NCBI GenBank assembly: GCA_013298845.1 | Contig: JAAFJN010000015.1 | Span: 35,067 to 99,066 of the forward strand | DNA length: 64,000 bases | Reading direction: 5' to 3' | Source: Chitinophagales bacterium | GTDB taxonomy: Bacteria > Bacteroidota > Bacteroidia > Chitinophagales > Saprospiraceae | Shown here: in pieces, positions 16,820 through 25,337 of the stretch | Position numbering within the stretch: position 1 is the first letter of the stretch | Layout: the number at the start of each line of letters is the position of its first letter | Notes under the pieces: generated by a model | Database searches by the model: none | What the model was told of the DNA's origin: nothing | What the model saw: only the letters and a program-made list of their open reading frames with translations | Made by a program: the position numbers and the translations under genes

Positions 16820-18418
16820 TTAGGCGAATGCCTTTTTCTTTTTACGAGCGGATAAATGGTGTTCTGATACCTGCGTGTGCTGTTCCAAACCCACTAACAT
16901 CACGGTACCGCCTTCGGCTTCGTAATCGTGTTTAAAATGGTGCAGGTTATCCATCACCGAGTGATCTACCAGGTGCGTGGCTTCCAAATCAATTTCCACT
17001 TCCATACCGGGCGGAATGGAGTCCAATTTGCGTTTAATACCGAGATAATTGGTAAAAACGGCGGCATCATTAATTTTGAGCAAATACTTGGTTTCGGTAA
17101 ACGATACTTCCGTGGGGGCTTTAAAAATCACGCTCAACGGTTTACCATTCAGGATATTGATCAAGATTTCGGTAAGAATACCGGCCGCAATACCAATCAG
17201 CAGGTCGGTCGCGAGGGTAAACACAATCGTGACCACAAAAATGAGCAGTTGTTCTTTGCCAATGTGCAAAGTGTGCATAAACTCCTTGGGGTGCGCCAAC
17301 CGAATCCCGACGGTAATCAGCATCGCCGCAAGGGCTGTATTGGGGATTAACTCGATCAAATGCACCGCCAACAACACAAAAACCAAGAGGAAAAAGCCGT
17401 GGAAAAAATTGGCCCAGCGGGTGCGTGCGCCGTTGGCCACGTTGGCCGATGAACGGGCCACTTCCGAAATCATGGGTAAACCACCGAGTATGCCCACTAA
17501 AATATTACCGGCCCCAACGGCAATCAAATCGCGGTTGGCATCCGACTTGCGGCGCATGGGATCCACCATGTCAATGGCTTTTACCGTCAGCAAAGATTCC
17601 AATGAACCCACCAAGGCAAACATCACCACGTATTTGAGAAAAATGCCCGTCATCGCAATACCGCTAAAATCCACGTTTATTTTAATGTTTTCCAACAAAT
17701 TACCGATGTGTACCAACGCGTAAGCCGGTTCGGTGTGCTGAAAATCGAGCATCAACTCGGCGGGAATGGCAAACATCAAAACGGCCAGCGGAGCGGGTAT
17801 TTTTTTAATGGGATGGGCAATAAACGGCCAAATCAGCATAATACTCAAACATACCAAACCCACCAACGTCGCCTTGGGGTCCATGTGCAGGACAAAATGC
17901 GGAATTTCGGCCAGCAATTCCAACGGCTCTTTGCCTTTGGTATCCGCCGGATTAATGTCAAGCAACACCGGAATTTGTTTGGCAATGATAATTAAACCAA
18001 TGGCCGCTAACATGCCGTGCACCGCCGAAAGTGGGAAAAAATCGACTAATTTACCCAGTTTCAGCACGCCAAACAACACCTGAATCACTCCGGCCACCAC
18101 AATTGCTCCCAGGGCCAGGTGCCAGCCTTGCTCACCGCCGCCAAACTCCCCAACGGCCCCAACGGCAATCACAATCAGGCCGGCTGCCGGACCCTTCACG
18201 GTCAGTTTTGAACCGGCAATCAAACTCACTACCAATCCTCCGATAATAGCGGTAACCAAACCCATCAGGGGCGGAAACTCGGAGGCTTTGGCAATCCCTA
18301 AACTCAAAGGTAAAGCCAGTAAAAAGACAATAAAACCCGAAATCGCGTCGGTACTGAAATGTTCTTTCAAACCGGCCAGGCCATCTGCTGGCAGTGTTTT
18401 TTTATTGTTATTTTTCAT
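16820..18418 (-). CDS. SulP-family anion transporter with STAS domain (copy 1; probable bicarbonate transporter)
   Basis: The 532-aa product has about 12-14 membrane helices in the SulP fold starting near residue 25 (TDAISGFIVFLLALPLSLGIA), the family signature GPAAGLIVI, and a cytoplasmic STAS domain from about residue 430 to 525 (LEATHLVDHSVMDNLHHF). The ATG at 18418 gives the same length as the second copy at 23598-25196. SulP proteins carry sulfate, bicarbonate or other anions; the adjacency to dabAB, with 63 bp between the dabB stop and this start, points to bicarbonate. It is almost certainly the third gene of dabA-dabB-sulP. Confidence 0.88.
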   Translation of the reverse strand: MKNNNKKTLPADGLAGLKEHFSTDAISGFIVFLLALPLSLGIAKASEFPPLMGLVTAIIGGLVVSLIAGSKLTVKGPAAGLIVIAVGAVGEFGGGEQGWHLALGAIVVAGVIQVLFGVLKLGKLVDFFPLSAVHGMLAAIGLIIIAKQIPVLLDINPADTKGKEPLELLAEIPHFVLHMDPKATLVGLVCLSIMLIWPFIAHPIKKIPAPLAVLMFAIPAELMLDFQHTEPAYALVHIGNLLENIKINVDFSGIAMTGIFLKYVVMFALVGSLESLLTVKAIDMVDPMRRKSDANRDLIAVGAGNILVGILGGLPMISEVARSSANVANGARTRWANFFHGFFLLVFVLLAVHLIELIPNTALAAMLITVGIRLAHPKEFMHTLHIGKEQLLIFVVTIVFTLATDLLIGIAAGILTEILINILNGKPLSVIFKAPTEVSFTETKYLLKINDAAVFTNYLGIKRKLDSIPPGMEVEIDLEATHLVDHSVMDNLHHFKHDYEAEGGTVMLVGLEQHTQVSEHHLSARKKKKAFA

Positions 18419-18481
18419 AAAAATCAATTTTAATAGAAGTAAATGGTACAGTGTAGTGGGTTAATAAAAATCGTTTAAGAA

Positions 18482-20350
18482 TTACGACGAGCGGTAGGCC
18501 ACCTCGTGGTAGTTTTTTTCGTGCGGGCCTAAAAACACCCGTGCGTACATCCGAAACACGCCAAGTCCGTCCAAAATCAGGCTGAGTGCAGTAATGCCCG
18601 TCAGCAAATATTGGTTGTGGTGAATATGACCCAAAATCAAATCTTCGCCGATAAAAGTGGGTGACACCGGAAAACCCGACAACCCTAAACTGGCCACCAA
18701 AAACACCACCGATAACCGGGGATGCTCGTACGAATGCCCGTGAAAACGATCCAGATTAATGGATTCACCCGCTTTTTTCAGTTGCCGTAAACAGGCAAAA
18801 CCAACCGCCCCAAAAACAATAATCCCACTCAAAAACAGGTGTATCTGATCGAAACCAAATTGTTCGTTAAAAGCAATGGACAACGATGTAAATAATTGAT
18901 TCACAATAACTAAAAACCATGCCGCCTGTGCGTTATTCCGCTCGGTAAATGCCCGTAAAGCGGCAACCAGACCAATGGCCCCAAAAACAGCGGGCAAATT
19001 ATGCTCGATGCCATCGGGTACCTGCTCTTTGTGGTAAACCATGTACAAACCCGCCGCAAAAACCGGCCACAAAAACACCGTTAACCACCGGTCTGGAATG
19101 AATTGAAACCATTGCCCAACCCGTTTGAGCGGTTGCCACAACCAGCGGTACATCAACCCATCAAGGTTCCATTCTTTGACCGATAGCACGTACAACGTTA
19201 ACTTTATTTTGCCCCAAAAACGATCTTTGTTGTCGTGTTGCGGCGGCGTAAAATGGAAAAACTGATCGTGCATCAGGTAGTTGAGCACCGAGGGCGATAC
19301 CAACAACTGGTAGGTCCGTAAAAAAGCATTGCAGGCAAAATGAAACAAGGCCAAAGCCTCTAATCCTAAACCAACTTCCATAAAAATAATGCCGATTTGG
19401 GCCACCGATGAATAGGCAATTTGGGTTTTGACCGATGACTGCACCCGCGAAATGGCCGTGGCCACGATACTGGTCGCGAACCCTAAAGCAATCACAATCG
19501 CCTGAAAAACGTGGTTATTTTCCCAAAAAGGATACGTGCGCAACAACAAAAACACCCCCATGTGCACCGACAACGATCCGTAAAATATCGCGCTTGAGGT
19601 TGTTGGGCCTTCCATCGCCCGGGGTAACCACGACGAGAAGGGCAATTGCGCCGATTTGATGGCCGCAACCAATAAAAACACCAGCGGAATGATCAACTGA
19701 AAAGCCGGTTGTTCGATAATGGCCGCGTGGTGCGCCTGCAAATTGTGCAATTCAAAAAAGGTAATGCTTTTTTCAAAGGCATGGTGGCACATCCAAATGG
19801 CCAGCAACATCCCGATATCGGCCAAACGGTACAACGACACCACTTTTAGGGCGTTTTTAACGGGCAAATACCGTTCGCGGTAAAACGCAATCAGGAAAAA
19901 AGAGGCCACCCCAATAATCTCCCAACCCACAAATAAAGTCTCGAAATTTCCGGAAAATATAATGCAGTTGATACCCAGATAAAACAGCAAAAGGTTGTTA
20001 AAAAAGCGTTTAAACCCTTTCTCCCGGTGCATATAATACCGGGAAAATACCGATACCAAAAACGTTAAGATCACCGAAACCAAACCGTAGACCATCGTAA
20101 TGCGGTCAAAAAACAAATCAATCGAAAAAGTGGTCGTGTTGTTGTGGTACAAGGTCGGCCCCTGATAATGTACATCCGGGAAGCCTTCCCCAATCCACGA
20201 AGCGGTAAAACCAATCATGGTTAAAAAATGCAGCCCAATGACTGTGATGGCCGTACCAAACAATAATTTTTCCTGTTTATTGGTCGGAAAAGCGGAAAGA
20301 ATCAGCCCAACCAAAGGAATCAAAACAAATAATGGAAGTAACTGGCTCAT
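18482..20350 (-). CDS. dabB: DabB: proton-conducting NuoL-like subunit of a DAB inorganic-carbon transporter
   Basis: The 622-aa NADH-quinone-oxidoreductase subunit 5-like membrane protein contains the antiporter-core helices, for example NCIIFSGNFETLFVGWEIIGVASF, the proton-channel region LLVAAIKSAQLPFSSWLPRAMEGPTTSSAIFYG and QSSVKTQIAYSSVAQIG. It is not taken as a complex I subunit because no other nuo or mrp gene is present and its start overlaps the dabA stop by ATGA. In Halothiobacillus DAB1 and staphylococcal MpsAB, the equivalent subunit carries the cation flux that energises CO2 hydration by the DabA partner. Here it is a little longer than the typical DabB/MpsA. Confidence 0.88.
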   Translation of the reverse strand: MSQLLPLFVLIPLVGLILSAFPTNKQEKLLFGTAITVIGLHFLTMIGFTASWIGEGFPDVHYQGPTLYHNNTTTFSIDLFFDRITMVYGLVSVILTFLVSVFSRYYMHREKGFKRFFNNLLLFYLGINCIIFSGNFETLFVGWEIIGVASFFLIAFYRERYLPVKNALKVVSLYRLADIGMLLAIWMCHHAFEKSITFFELHNLQAHHAAIIEQPAFQLIIPLVFLLVAAIKSAQLPFSSWLPRAMEGPTTSSAIFYGSLSVHMGVFLLLRTYPFWENNHVFQAIVIALGFATSIVATAISRVQSSVKTQIAYSSVAQIGIIFMEVGLGLEALALFHFACNAFLRTYQLLVSPSVLNYLMHDQFFHFTPPQHDNKDRFWGKIKLTLYVLSVKEWNLDGLMYRWLWQPLKRVGQWFQFIPDRWLTVFLWPVFAAGLYMVYHKEQVPDGIEHNLPAVFGAIGLVAALRAFTERNNAQAAWFLVIVNQLFTSLSIAFNEQFGFDQIHLFLSGIIVFGAVGFACLRQLKKAGESINLDRFHGHSYEHPRLSVVFLVASLGLSGFPVSPTFIGEDLILGHIHHNQYLLTGITALSLILDGLGVFRMYARVFLGPHEKNYHEVAYRSS

Positions 20351-22893
20351 AATGACGCTTCGTTGATAATGTGAACAGGTAAGTTTTCTAACGTTGAATC
20401 CGTAATATGGCTGGTCTCCATTTCTTTGGCCGATTCAATCAATTCCAGTACGTCGTTGGCAAACCGGGTTTGGGTTCCCAACGGTTCGTACAATTCAAAT
20501 GTACCGTTTTTAAAATAGTAAAATGCGCCCGTTTTGGGTCGAATGGCCAATAAATGCACCCATTCGTTGGCAAACCACTCGTATAAAGCGGGGTCAGATT
20601 GAATGGTCCGCAATACCACCTCCGGGTCGTGTTCTACCAAAATCATCAGCCGCACCGGGTCGTGTACCTCGACCGTTTGCAAAGGCAAACCGGGGCGCAA
20701 ATCACCGTCGCTGCTGTTGGCCACCCCAATTAACCCCATCACATTGTGGGGCAATTTGGTACCGGCGCCCATTTTTTGGTTATCCACCCGCGAAAAGTAA
20801 TATTCCAGATTAATACCGCCGCACACCGGGGGCAAAGGCCGCATTACGCCCAACAGCAAGGCACCATCGGGGTCCGTGCGGTAATCGTACGAGTTCATAA
20901 AAGCCCGGCGATCCAGAAACAGCCCTTTGGTCAGGTTGCGGTTGCCCACAAAACACAAAGCGTTGGTGCCGTGTCCAAATTCGGGGCGTGGTTCGAATAA
21001 CGAAACTGACCGTTTGCGAATGTCTTCCCGAATTTTTTTAATATCCTGTTTGGTATTGATGGACGCAAACCGGCGCGAGCGTTCTTTGGCGTTCATATCC
21101 AACGCTTTTTCAAAGGTCAGTTTGTGTTCCCGGTGCGCCGCCAACCCGGCTTCGGCTATCTTGTGCTCGTCGTAAAACACCACCACATCGGAAGCAGTAT
21201 CGTGCATGGCCCCCACAAAATGTGTACTGTCTGGAATCACCAGCCCGTTAGCGGCCAAAATAGCCCTTACCTTGGGGTGATTGGCCATAAAAGCGAATAC
21301 CCGGGCGTTAACGGCTCCGGGTCGGCCACTGCAAGCGCCGCAATTATAAGCCCCCTGGTGCGGGTTATTGGCGCTGCTGGAACCGTGCGCCATCACGTAC
21401 ACCAACGGCGCAAAGTGATCTATCATCCCGATACCCCGCAAAAGTGCCTCCACGCGGGTGGCCATTTCGGGCACGGTGAACCCCACTTGCCAGCCATTTT
21501 CGCGGTCATCGGGCGAAATATTTTCCACCTGCAACTCCCCCGTGATACTCATGTGGGTAAACGAATCGGCAAAAGCCGGGTGTTTTTTGGGGTTAAAAAT
21601 ATTCACCACCAATTGCACCGCCGCGACCAATCCCAACGACAACGACCAGAAAAAGCCCTCCAGAAACGTGTGCGTTTTTTTGTTGTACAACAGCGCGTTT
21701 TTGCGTTTTTGGGCAACGTTGTGCTCTTTAATCAAATATTTAGGGGTTACGGGCGCCGGACAAAGTTTTTCGTAAAACTTGCCATTTTCGGGTTGAAAGT
21801 AAAACTCTACCCCAAAAAAGCCGGGACAACCAAACGTGGCACAATGGGGCGCAACGGCTTCGGTGTGGCGGCGGAAGGAGCACTCCCGTTCATCAATGCA
21901 AAATATCGCCTGAAAGCCGTGATCTTGCTGCGGCTCTGTTCGCGGGCCACTGGCGTTCAGGTGTTTTAAACCAACCAATACCTCATCGTAATAATTCCAT
22001 TCAAAGGCATCTTGCCAAAGGGACAATACCTCTTCGCGTTCGGTGCGGGGCGACGGGGCAAACAAATCAATGGGAGCCATCGGGTAACGCTGCGCCAACG
22101 GCAGCCAATCTTCTCCCAACGCAGTGTTTAAGGCGTCAATTTCCATCACCAACTCCAGCATAATCAGGTCTTTGAGCGCAATCTTTTTGGAGTACAAAAT
22201 ACTGTCGGGTTGCGCCTCAATGGTGGCCACCATGCCCGACCAACCGCGGTGCGAAAACTGTTGATCGTACAGGTATTGTTCGTACAAAGCGCTGTCGCCC
22301 ACTACCCTGTTTAAGAGGTCTGGCAAAGAAATATTGGGATCAAGCAGTAGTTTTTGGGCGCTTTTTGTGTTGAAAAAACTGCTATAACTATTGGTCTCCA
22401 AAATCCGAACGGCGTTGAGCAAACCTTCGTTTTCGTACGGAAAATGTTTGATCGCAATGCCCTGATCGAGATAACTACACAAAATACGAAACAACAAAGG
22501 TTGTACTAAATTGTCCAGATTGAGGTGAAACGCTGCTTTCCAACCCATCCGAAGGCGGCCTACGCGTGGGTCTGGGGTGGGTTCGTATTGTTGCGTGAGT
22601 AGTTTTGAGGTCCAAATCCCTACGTTCGCACGACCTTTGCGTTGTTCCAAAATTTGCGCCAATACTTCCGGCCGAATGCGCCCGCTTTTGTACAAATTTC
22701 GGTATTCGTTCAGGTTGAACGTGGGTTGAAACCCAAAAATGGCAGCACCGGTAAATATCGCGTCGTAAAACTTCAGGTGCTGTAAGGCGTGTAAGGAATT
22801 GTGGTGAATAAAATCTTTGAGCGGTGTTTGAGCCGGCAAAAAATGCATCAACTCCTGTAACACATGGTGCTCATCAAATTCATTTGTGTGCAT
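20347..22893 (-). CDS. dabA: DabA (DUF2309): zinc-dependent subunit of a DAB inorganic-carbon transporter
   Basis: The 848-aa peripheral protein belongs to DUF2309 (UPF0753). The beta-carbonic-anhydrase-like zinc site known from H. neapolitanus DabA (Cys, Asp, His, Cys) is intact: Cys332 and Asp334 in FCIDERE, His503 in VMAHGSSS and Cys518 in YNCGACSGRPG. The His-to-Cys spacing of 15 equals that of the Halothiobacillus protein. The complex is thought to hydrate CO2 to bicarbonate one-way on the cytoplasmic side, driven by the DabB ion gradient. It is first in dabA-dabB-sulP and begins 142 bp after the small secreted-protein gene. No clear TAnnTTTG was found in that gap. Confidence 0.93.
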   Translation of the reverse strand: MHTNEFDEHHVLQELMHFLPAQTPLKDFIHHNSLHALQHLKFYDAIFTGAAIFGFQPTFNLNEYRNLYKSGRIRPEVLAQILEQRKGRANVGIWTSKLLTQQYEPTPDPRVGRLRMGWKAAFHLNLDNLVQPLLFRILCSYLDQGIAIKHFPYENEGLLNAVRILETNSYSSFFNTKSAQKLLLDPNISLPDLLNRVVGDSALYEQYLYDQQFSHRGWSGMVATIEAQPDSILYSKKIALKDLIMLELVMEIDALNTALGEDWLPLAQRYPMAPIDLFAPSPRTEREEVLSLWQDAFEWNYYDEVLVGLKHLNASGPRTEPQQDHGFQAIFCIDERECSFRRHTEAVAPHCATFGCPGFFGVEFYFQPENGKFYEKLCPAPVTPKYLIKEHNVAQKRKNALLYNKKTHTFLEGFFWSLSLGLVAAVQLVVNIFNPKKHPAFADSFTHMSITGELQVENISPDDRENGWQVGFTVPEMATRVEALLRGIGMIDHFAPLVYVMAHGSSSANNPHQGAYNCGACSGRPGAVNARVFAFMANHPKVRAILAANGLVIPDSTHFVGAMHDTASDVVVFYDEHKIAEAGLAAHREHKLTFEKALDMNAKERSRRFASINTKQDIKKIREDIRKRSVSLFEPRPEFGHGTNALCFVGNRNLTKGLFLDRRAFMNSYDYRTDPDGALLLGVMRPLPPVCGGINLEYYFSRVDNQKMGAGTKLPHNVMGLIGVANSSDGDLRPGLPLQTVEVHDPVRLMILVEHDPEVVLRTIQSDPALYEWFANEWVHLLAIRPKTGAFYYFKNGTFELYEPLGTQTRFANDVLELIESAKEMETSHITDSTLENLPVHIINEASL

Positions 22894-23035
22894 ACAAGAT
22901 GAATATTATAGTGCTTCTATTGCCCGACTTTGCGGCGCAATAAGACACGTTCGACAAAATAAAAAAAATGGGAAAAGCGGATGGCAACAATCCGCATGGG
23001 GCAAAAAAAGGTAAAAGCCCTAAAAAAAGGTAGGA

Positions 23036-23407
23036 TTAGGCCGGAAAGACCTTAAAATTACGGTGTAAAATAAATAGTGCAGGGCGCGAGAACGAGGTGG
23101 GATAAGCACCCGGCTCAATGGATACCGATGGCACTTCAAAGAGCGATACTCCACCCCACAACAGGTTTTGAAGGGGCCATTCGGGGAGCCAAAAGGAACC
23201 GTCCGAATCATCATCGCCGCCATCAACTTTGAATTTTGTAAAATCAAAATGATCATCACCATCACTGCGTTCTTCTCCATCTTCCAATTGCGCTACTGTT
23301 TCCATCGCCTCAACGGAGAAGGAATCGGTAACTGCTATCTGATTGATATTCAAGCCAATCAGATAACTAATTAAAAGACTAAAAAGAAATAGTGGTGTTT
23401 TTTTCAT
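23036..23407 (-). CDS. Small secreted or anchored protein of unknown function inside the Dab/SulP block
   Basis: A 123-aa product from the ATG at 23407 (an in-frame TTG lies 6 nt upstream). Residues 1-22 are a hydrophobic signal or anchor (KKTPLFLFSLLISYLIGLN). The middle is strongly acidic (EDGEERSDGDDHFDF, GGDDDSD), and the rest is Trp/Pro/Phe-rich. No family is recognised. It lies between sulP copy 2 and dabA on the same strand, so it may be exported with the transport module; the acidic stretch could bind cations. Whether it is conserved next to dabA elsewhere would show if it belongs to the system. Confidence 0.5.
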   Translation of the reverse strand: MKKTPLFLFSLLISYLIGLNINQIAVTDSFSVEAMETVAQLEDGEERSDGDDHFDFTKFKVDGGDDDSDGSFWLPEWPLQNLLWGGVSLFEVPSVSIEPGAYPTSFSRPALFILHRNFKVFPA

Positions 23408-23525
23408 ACCCAATTCGGCCGCAAAAGTACGACTTTCCTCGGTCCAAAGTATTAATTAACGTATTATTTGCACGCTCTGATTTTTTATTCATCCTTCAAT
23501 CCCCTCATCAACCGGTTAAAAAAAA

Positions 23526-23580
23526 GGGCTACGCGATCCTGTTACAAACAATCATATAAGGAAAATCAGGTGCGTAGCCC
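23526..23580 (-). terminator. Terminator after the second SulP gene (copy 2 of a duplicated terminator)
   Basis: Arms GGGCTACGC (23526-23534) and GCGTAGCCC (23572-23580) match the hairpin at 16727-16792, including the loop portion. On the minus strand a T-run follows (plus-strand A-run at 23518-23525). It separates sulP copy 2 from the downstream small gene and dabA. Confidence 0.82.
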
Positions 23581-23597
23581 TAAATTAGAGATGGGAT

Positions 23598-25196
23598 TCA
23601 GGCAAATGCCTTTTTCTTTTTCCGCGCCGATAAATGATGCCGTGATACCTGCACGTGTTGTTCCAGTCCCACCAGTTTCACCGTACCACCTCCGGCTTCG
23701 TAATCATCTTTAAACCGGTGTAAATTGTCCATGACCGAATAATCTACGAGGTGCGTAGCGGCCAAATCAATTTCCAGTTCCCTGCCCGGCGGAATGGCCT
23801 CCAACGCCCGTTTAATGCTAAGATAATTGGTGAAAACGGCGGCCCCTTTCACTTGTAGCAAATATTTGTTTTCCGAAACAATCACCTCCGTCACGGCCTT
23901 AAATACCGCCCCGGCCGGTTTGCCATTCAGGAAATTGACGATCATTTCGGTGAGGATACCAGCCCCGATACCCACCAGCAAATCGGTGGCGAGCGTAAAC
24001 ACAATTGTCACTACAAAAATGAGCAACTGTTCCTTACCAATGTGCAACGAGTGCATAAACTCCCTCGGATGCGCCAAACGAAGGCCCACGGTAATCAGCA
24101 TCGCCGCCAATGCCGTATTGGGAATCAACTCAATTAAATCAATGGCCAACAACACGAATGCCAGCAGGAAAAAGCCGTGGAAAAAATTGGCCCAGCGGGT
24201 ACGCGCACCATTCGCGACGTTGGCCGATGAACGGGCTACCTCCGAAATCATGGGCAAACCACCCAAAATCCCGGCGACAATATTCCCGGCCCCAACGGCA
24301 ATCAGATCGCGGTTGGCATCCGACTTGCGCCGCATCGGATCGCGCATGTCAATGGCTTTTACCGTCAACAAAGACTCTAATGATCCCACCAAGGCGAACA
24401 TGGCCACGTATTTGATAAAAACACCGGTCATGGCAGCCCCGCTAAAATCTACGTTGATTTTAATATTCTCCATCAAATCACCCACGTGTACCAACGCATA
24501 GGCGGCCTCGGTGTGTTGGAAATCGAGCATTAACTCGGCGGGAATGGCAAACATTAATACCGCCAACGGCGCCGGAATTTTTTTAATCGGATGTTCAATA
24601 AACGGCCAAATCAGCATAATACTCAAACATACCAAACCCACCAAGGTCGCCTGCGGATCAAGGTGCCGAATAAAATGAGGAATTTCGGCCAGCAATTCCA
24701 ATGGCTCTTTGCCTTTGGTTTCCGCCGGATTAATGTCCAGCAACACCGGAATTTGTTTGGCAATAATAATCAGCCCAATGGCCGCCAACATACCCTGTAC
24801 GGCCGATAACGGGAAAAAATCCACGAGTTTTCCCATTTTTAACAGCCCAAATAACACCTGCACGATCCCGGCTACCACAATGGCCCCCAATGCCAGGTGC
24901 CACCCCTGTTCACCGCCGCCAAATTCGCCCACTGCCCCCACCACAATCACAATCAGCCCCGCCGCCGGACCTTTGATGGTTAACGGAGAACCCGCCATAA
25001 AACTCACCACCAAACCACCAATAATCGCAGTCACCAAACCCATCAACGGCGGAAACTCGGAGGCTTTGGCAATGCCTAAACTCAAGGGTAACGCTAATAA
25101 AAAAACGATGAATCCCGAAATCGCGTCGGTACTAAAATTTTCTTTTAAACCCGCCAAGCCATCCGATGGCAATGTTTTTTTAGTATTTCTTTCCAT
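23598..25196 (-). CDS. SulP-family anion transporter with STAS domain (copy 2; probable bicarbonate transporter)
   Basis: The 532-aa protein is closely similar to the copy at 16820-18418 over its whole length. Long stretches of the transmembrane part are identical (for example ISEVARSSANVANGARTRW), while the linker before the STAS domain and the STAS domain itself (from about residue 425) differ most, for example IFKAPTEVSFTETKYLLKIN in copy 1 against VFKAVTEVIVSENKYLLQVK here. This suggests the same substrate with different regulation by STAS partners. It has its own promoter at 25273-25280 and its own terminator, so it is a separate transcript upstream of the small gene and dabAB. Confidence 0.88.
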   Translation of the reverse strand: MERNTKKTLPSDGLAGLKENFSTDAISGFIVFLLALPLSLGIAKASEFPPLMGLVTAIIGGLVVSFMAGSPLTIKGPAAGLIVIVVGAVGEFGGGEQGWHLALGAIVVAGIVQVLFGLLKMGKLVDFFPLSAVQGMLAAIGLIIIAKQIPVLLDINPAETKGKEPLELLAEIPHFIRHLDPQATLVGLVCLSIMLIWPFIEHPIKKIPAPLAVLMFAIPAELMLDFQHTEAAYALVHVGDLMENIKINVDFSGAAMTGVFIKYVAMFALVGSLESLLTVKAIDMRDPMRRKSDANRDLIAVGAGNIVAGILGGLPMISEVARSSANVANGARTRWANFFHGFFLLAFVLLAIDLIELIPNTALAAMLITVGLRLAHPREFMHSLHIGKEQLLIFVVTIVFTLATDLLVGIGAGILTEMIVNFLNGKPAGAVFKAVTEVIVSENKYLLQVKGAAVFTNYLSIKRALEAIPPGRELEIDLAATHLVDYSVMDNLHRFKDDYEAGGGTVKLVGLEQHVQVSRHHLSARKKKKAFA

Positions 25197-25272
25197 ACCT
25201 GTTTTTATGCAAAATCACCGGACAACCCTGTATTTTAAGTATTTGCCCATTTTTTTTACAAATTTTTCGCAA

Positions 25273-25280
25273 CAAAGGTA
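25273..25280 (-). promoter_or_regulatory. Bacteroidota -7 promoter element of sulP copy 2
   Basis: The minus strand reads TACCTTTG 77 bp upstream of the sulP copy 2 start, within the 141-bp divergent gap to the isocitrate dehydrogenase gene. Confidence 0.55.
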
Positions 25281-25337
25281 CGGCAAATTCCGTTTTCAAT
25301 AGTATTACTTTCATAAAAAATTGTAAAACTATTAATT

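Noticed and set aside
18482-20350. Complex I subunit NuoL
   Set aside because: No other nuo gene is present and the frame is coupled to the DUF2309 gene, which identifies it as DabB.
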